The notes beneath the pieces are model-generated. The model made no database searches. It saw only the letters and a list, made by a program, of their open reading frames with translations, and was not told the origin of the DNA. From Pseudomonadota bacterium (lineage in GTDB: Bacteria; Pseudomonadota; Alphaproteobacteria; Reyranellales; Reyranellaceae), in contig JAEZIF010000395.1 in assembly GCA_023416135.1 (NCBI GenBank), positions 1 through 6,831 of the forward strand: 6,831 bases of DNA. Reading direction: 5' to 3'. Below, one piece after another: positions 5,572-6,831 of the stretch (position 1 is the first letter of the stretch; each line of letters opens with the position of its first letter). A program made the translations under genes and the position numbers.

Positions 5572-6414
5572 ATGGACGCTCTGGAAAAATGTGCCGAGAG
5601 CTCAGAAGCCAAGTCAGTTGGCTCTCCTGCCGCGAGGTTGCGGATACTGGCGATCGATGACGACGACATCTTTCGCAACGTGTTGACAGCCGAGCTCGAG
5701 GAACAAGGCTTCTCGGTCATCGCCTTTTCCGATGGCAGAGCCCTTCTCCAATCGCCGCAAGTTGCAAATGACGCCGACATCATCCTGCTCGAGTGGGGCC
5801 TGCCCTATATCGCCGGCATTGATCTTCTGCCGCGGCTTCGCAAGCTGGGCATCAACGTGCCGGTGGTGTTCCTCACCAGACACCCCCTGACGATCAACGA
5901 GGCCGTGGCCTTCGACCGGGGTGCCCTCGACTTTATCGACAAGTCGCGAGGCATCTCGATCCTCGTCCATAGGCTGCGTGCGGTGGCCAGAGCAAAGCGA
6001 TCCCAGGCCTTGAGCGAAAGCAGCTACGTGTGTGGGCGGCTCGTGCTCAAGCCGCACGTCAGCCGCGCCTATTGGAACGACACCGACATCGACCTCACGG
6101 TCAGCGAATTTCGCGTCGTTCACCTCCTCGCGAGAAACGTGGGGCGGCATGTGGGCTATCGCGAGATCTACGACACGGTGCGATATCGCGGCTTCGTCGG
6201 CGGTAGCGGCGAGAGCGGATACAGGACCAACGTCCGCTCGGCGATCAAACGCATCCGCCGCAAGTTCCGCGCATGCGACCCGTCCTTTGCCGAGATTGAG
6301 AATTTCGCCGCTTTCGGGTATGTTTGGGGACGCGGCCACCGGTTCGACGCCGCCGCCAAGGAGCGGACATCCCTCGAAGCCAACCCGCACTCGTCGGTTG
6401 CGATCGGGTCTTGA
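5572..6414 (+). CDS. OmpR-type response regulator with Glu at the phosphoacceptor position
   Basis: A DNA-binding response regulator of 280 residues from the chosen start. The receiver domain (about 23-140) shows RILAIDDDD with the acidic pair Asp29-Asp30, LLEWGLP (72-78), VVFLTRH with Thr102, and DFIDKS with Phe121 and Lys124. The position normally held by the phospho-accepting Asp is Glu74 (codon GAG, 5791-5793): it lies 44 residues after Asp30, exactly as D57 follows D13 in CheY, while the conserved Thr and Lys are kept. The effector domain (about 152-252) is an OmpR/PhoB winged helix, with LTVSEFRVVHLLARN and a likely recognition helix YRTNVRSAIKRIRRKF (217-232), ending in FAAFGYVWG. The C-terminal tail of about 28 residues is polar and unlike the domain. 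No histidine kinase is adjacent. It may act as a constitutively active or kinase-independent regulator; targets are unknown. The MerR-like gene follows by 48 bp on the same strand. Confidence 0.9.
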   Translation: MDALEKCAESSEAKSVGSPAARLRILAIDDDDIFRNVLTAELEEQGFSVIAFSDGRALLQSPQVANDADIILLEWGLPYIAGIDLLPRLRKLGINVPVVFLTRHPLTINEAVAFDRGALDFIDKSRGISILVHRLRAVARAKRSQALSESSYVCGRLVLKPHVSRAYWNDTDIDLTVSEFRVVHLLARNVGRHVGYREIYDTVRYRGFVGGSGESGYRTNVRSAIKRIRRKFRACDPSFAEIENFAAFGYVWGRGHRFDAAAKERTSLEANPHSSVAIGS

Positions 6415-6424
6415 CGTTGGAGGA

Positions 6425-6437
6425 TCCCGGCCCGGGA
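6425..6437. promoter_or_regulatory. Perfect 13-nt inverted repeat upstream of the MerR-like gene
   Basis: TCCCGG-C-CCGGGA lies 25 bp before the MerR-like ATG and 8 bp after a consensus-like -35 hexamer TTGACG (6411-6416) that overlaps the response regulator stop codon. MerR proteins bind palindromes in promoter spacers, so it could be an autoregulatory operator, but no -10 hexamer is visible at 16-20 nt. It may also simply be GC-rich chance sequence. Confidence 0.25.
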
Positions 6438-6450
6438 GGAGCGGCAATCA

Positions 6451-6456
6451 AGAGGG
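6451..6456 (+). promoter_or_regulatory. Ribosome binding site of the MerR-like gene
   Basis: AGAGGG lies 6 nt before the ATG at 6463. That ATG is the only usable start, because the frame is closed upstream by the TGA at 6412-6414 and no other ATG, GTG or TTG codon intervenes. Confidence 0.6.
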
Positions 6457-6462
6457 CATCTC

Positions 6463-6831
6463 ATGCCGTCGCTCGGGACGCTGACGATTGACGCACTCGT
6501 CGACAAGAGCGGCGTCGAGGCCGAGGATATCGAGTCTTATCGCCGCCTCGGCCTGCTGCTGAAGCCAAGACGTACCGTCGAGGGCCTGCTGCTCTATCCG
6601 CCCGACGAGGTCGGTCGGGTCGTCTTCATAAGGCGCGCACTGGACCTTGGCTTCTCCTCGCTGGCGATCCGGGAGATGCTCGGCCTGGGCTGCCGGAAGC
6701 AGCCGACCTGCCGCGAGATCCGCGACGTTGTGGAGCGACAGCTGGCGGATGTTCGCCGGCGCCGCGCCGATCTGGCGCGCATCGAACAGGTGCTGGCGAC
6801 GCTGATCGAGAACTGCCCTCGCTCGGATGCC
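6463..6831 (+). CDS. MerR-family transcriptional regulator, 3' end outside window
   Basis: The visible 123 residues cover most of a MerR-family regulator: an N-terminal helix-turn-helix (LTIDALVDKSGVEAEDIESY, 7-26), RRLGLL (27-32), a wing, the second helical part (VVFIRRALDLGFSSLAIREML, about 53-73) and a dimerisation coiled coil (about 84-114, REIRDVVERQLADVRRRRAD onwards). Cys83 and Cys118 align with Cys82 and Cys117 of Tn501 MerR, two of its three Hg(II) ligands; Cys77 is additional, and any third ligand would lie past the window edge. This points to a metal- or thiol-sensing member. The usual recognition-helix motif TIRxY reads DIESY, with Glu24 in place of the near-invariant Arg, and the wing reads EGLLLYPPDEV where the family has a G-x-R-R-Y pattern. 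DNA specificity is therefore probably atypical. It may be transcribed with the response regulator. The ligand and target genes cannot be told from here. Confidence 0.85.
   Translation, partial: MPSLGTLTIDALVDKSGVEAEDIESYRRLGLLLKPRRTVEGLLLYPPDEVGRVVFIRRALDLGFSSLAIREMLGLGCRKQPTCREIRDVVERQLADVRRRRADLARIEQVLATLIENCPRSDA

Noticed and set aside
5315..5686. Plus-strand open frame (123 codons) in the gap before the response regulator, running into it
   Set aside because: No family resemblance, no ribosome site, and it overlaps the start of the response regulator in another frame.
6411..6441. TTGACG as the -35 of a MerR-type promoter before the MerR-like gene
   Set aside because: No A/T-rich -10 hexamer occurs at 17-20 nt; the sequence there is G-rich. 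Only the inverted repeat was kept, at low confidence.
5614..6447. Minus-strand open frame (277 codons) opposite the response regulator
   Set aside because: Antisense shadow; the plus frame contains both a receiver and a winged-helix domain.

Overview
The window reads as ordinary chromosome from a GC-rich alphaproteobacterium. Pointers are the alphaproteobacterial-looking S18 and L9 proteins, the Ala/Glu-rich L9 tail, dense GC-ending codons with long antisense shadow frames, and a response regulator of a form I associate with Rhizobiales and Rhodospirillales. I cannot name the genus. There is no insertion sequence, phage gene, CRISPR array, tRNA or rRNA, and no clear sign of recent transfer.

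Layout from left to right. (1) Positions 1-935 hold the end of the ribosomal operon: the C-terminal 70 residues of S18 (rpsR), then complete L9 (rplI), closed by a strong intrinsic terminator with a 13-bp stem and T-tract. (2) Positions 1002-3747 hold two parts of a ferric-iron ABC importer arranged tail to tail: a two-domain inner-membrane permease (FbpB type, plus strand) and a periplasmic Fe(III)-binding protein (FbpA/FutA type, minus strand, GTG start). The ATPase is not in the window. (3) A 198-bp divergent promoter region (3748-3945) separates the binding protein from a complete cyclopropane-fatty-acid synthase (cfa, 3946-5184, plus strand). (4) A 387-bp gene-free stretch (5185-5571) with several short palindromes and four GANTC sites leads to an OmpR-type response regulator (5572-6414). 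(5) The 5' part of a MerR-family regulator starts 48 bp later and runs off the right edge.

How the genes work together. S18 and L9 belong to the ribosome. The permease and iron-binding protein plausibly serve the same Fe(III) uptake route but must be transcribed separately. Cfa modifies membrane phospholipids, commonly in stationary phase or under stress. The response regulator and the MerR-like protein lie in the same direction and may be co-transcribed; their targets cannot be read from the window.

The most unusual points are the response regulator, which has glutamate (GAG) where the phospho-accepting aspartate should be while the rest of the receiver active site is intact, and the MerR-like protein, which carries Glu where the family has a near-invariant Arg in its DNA-recognition helix yet keeps cysteines at metal-binding positions. 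I found no wholly new system; these regulators and the split iron-transport locus deserve the second look.
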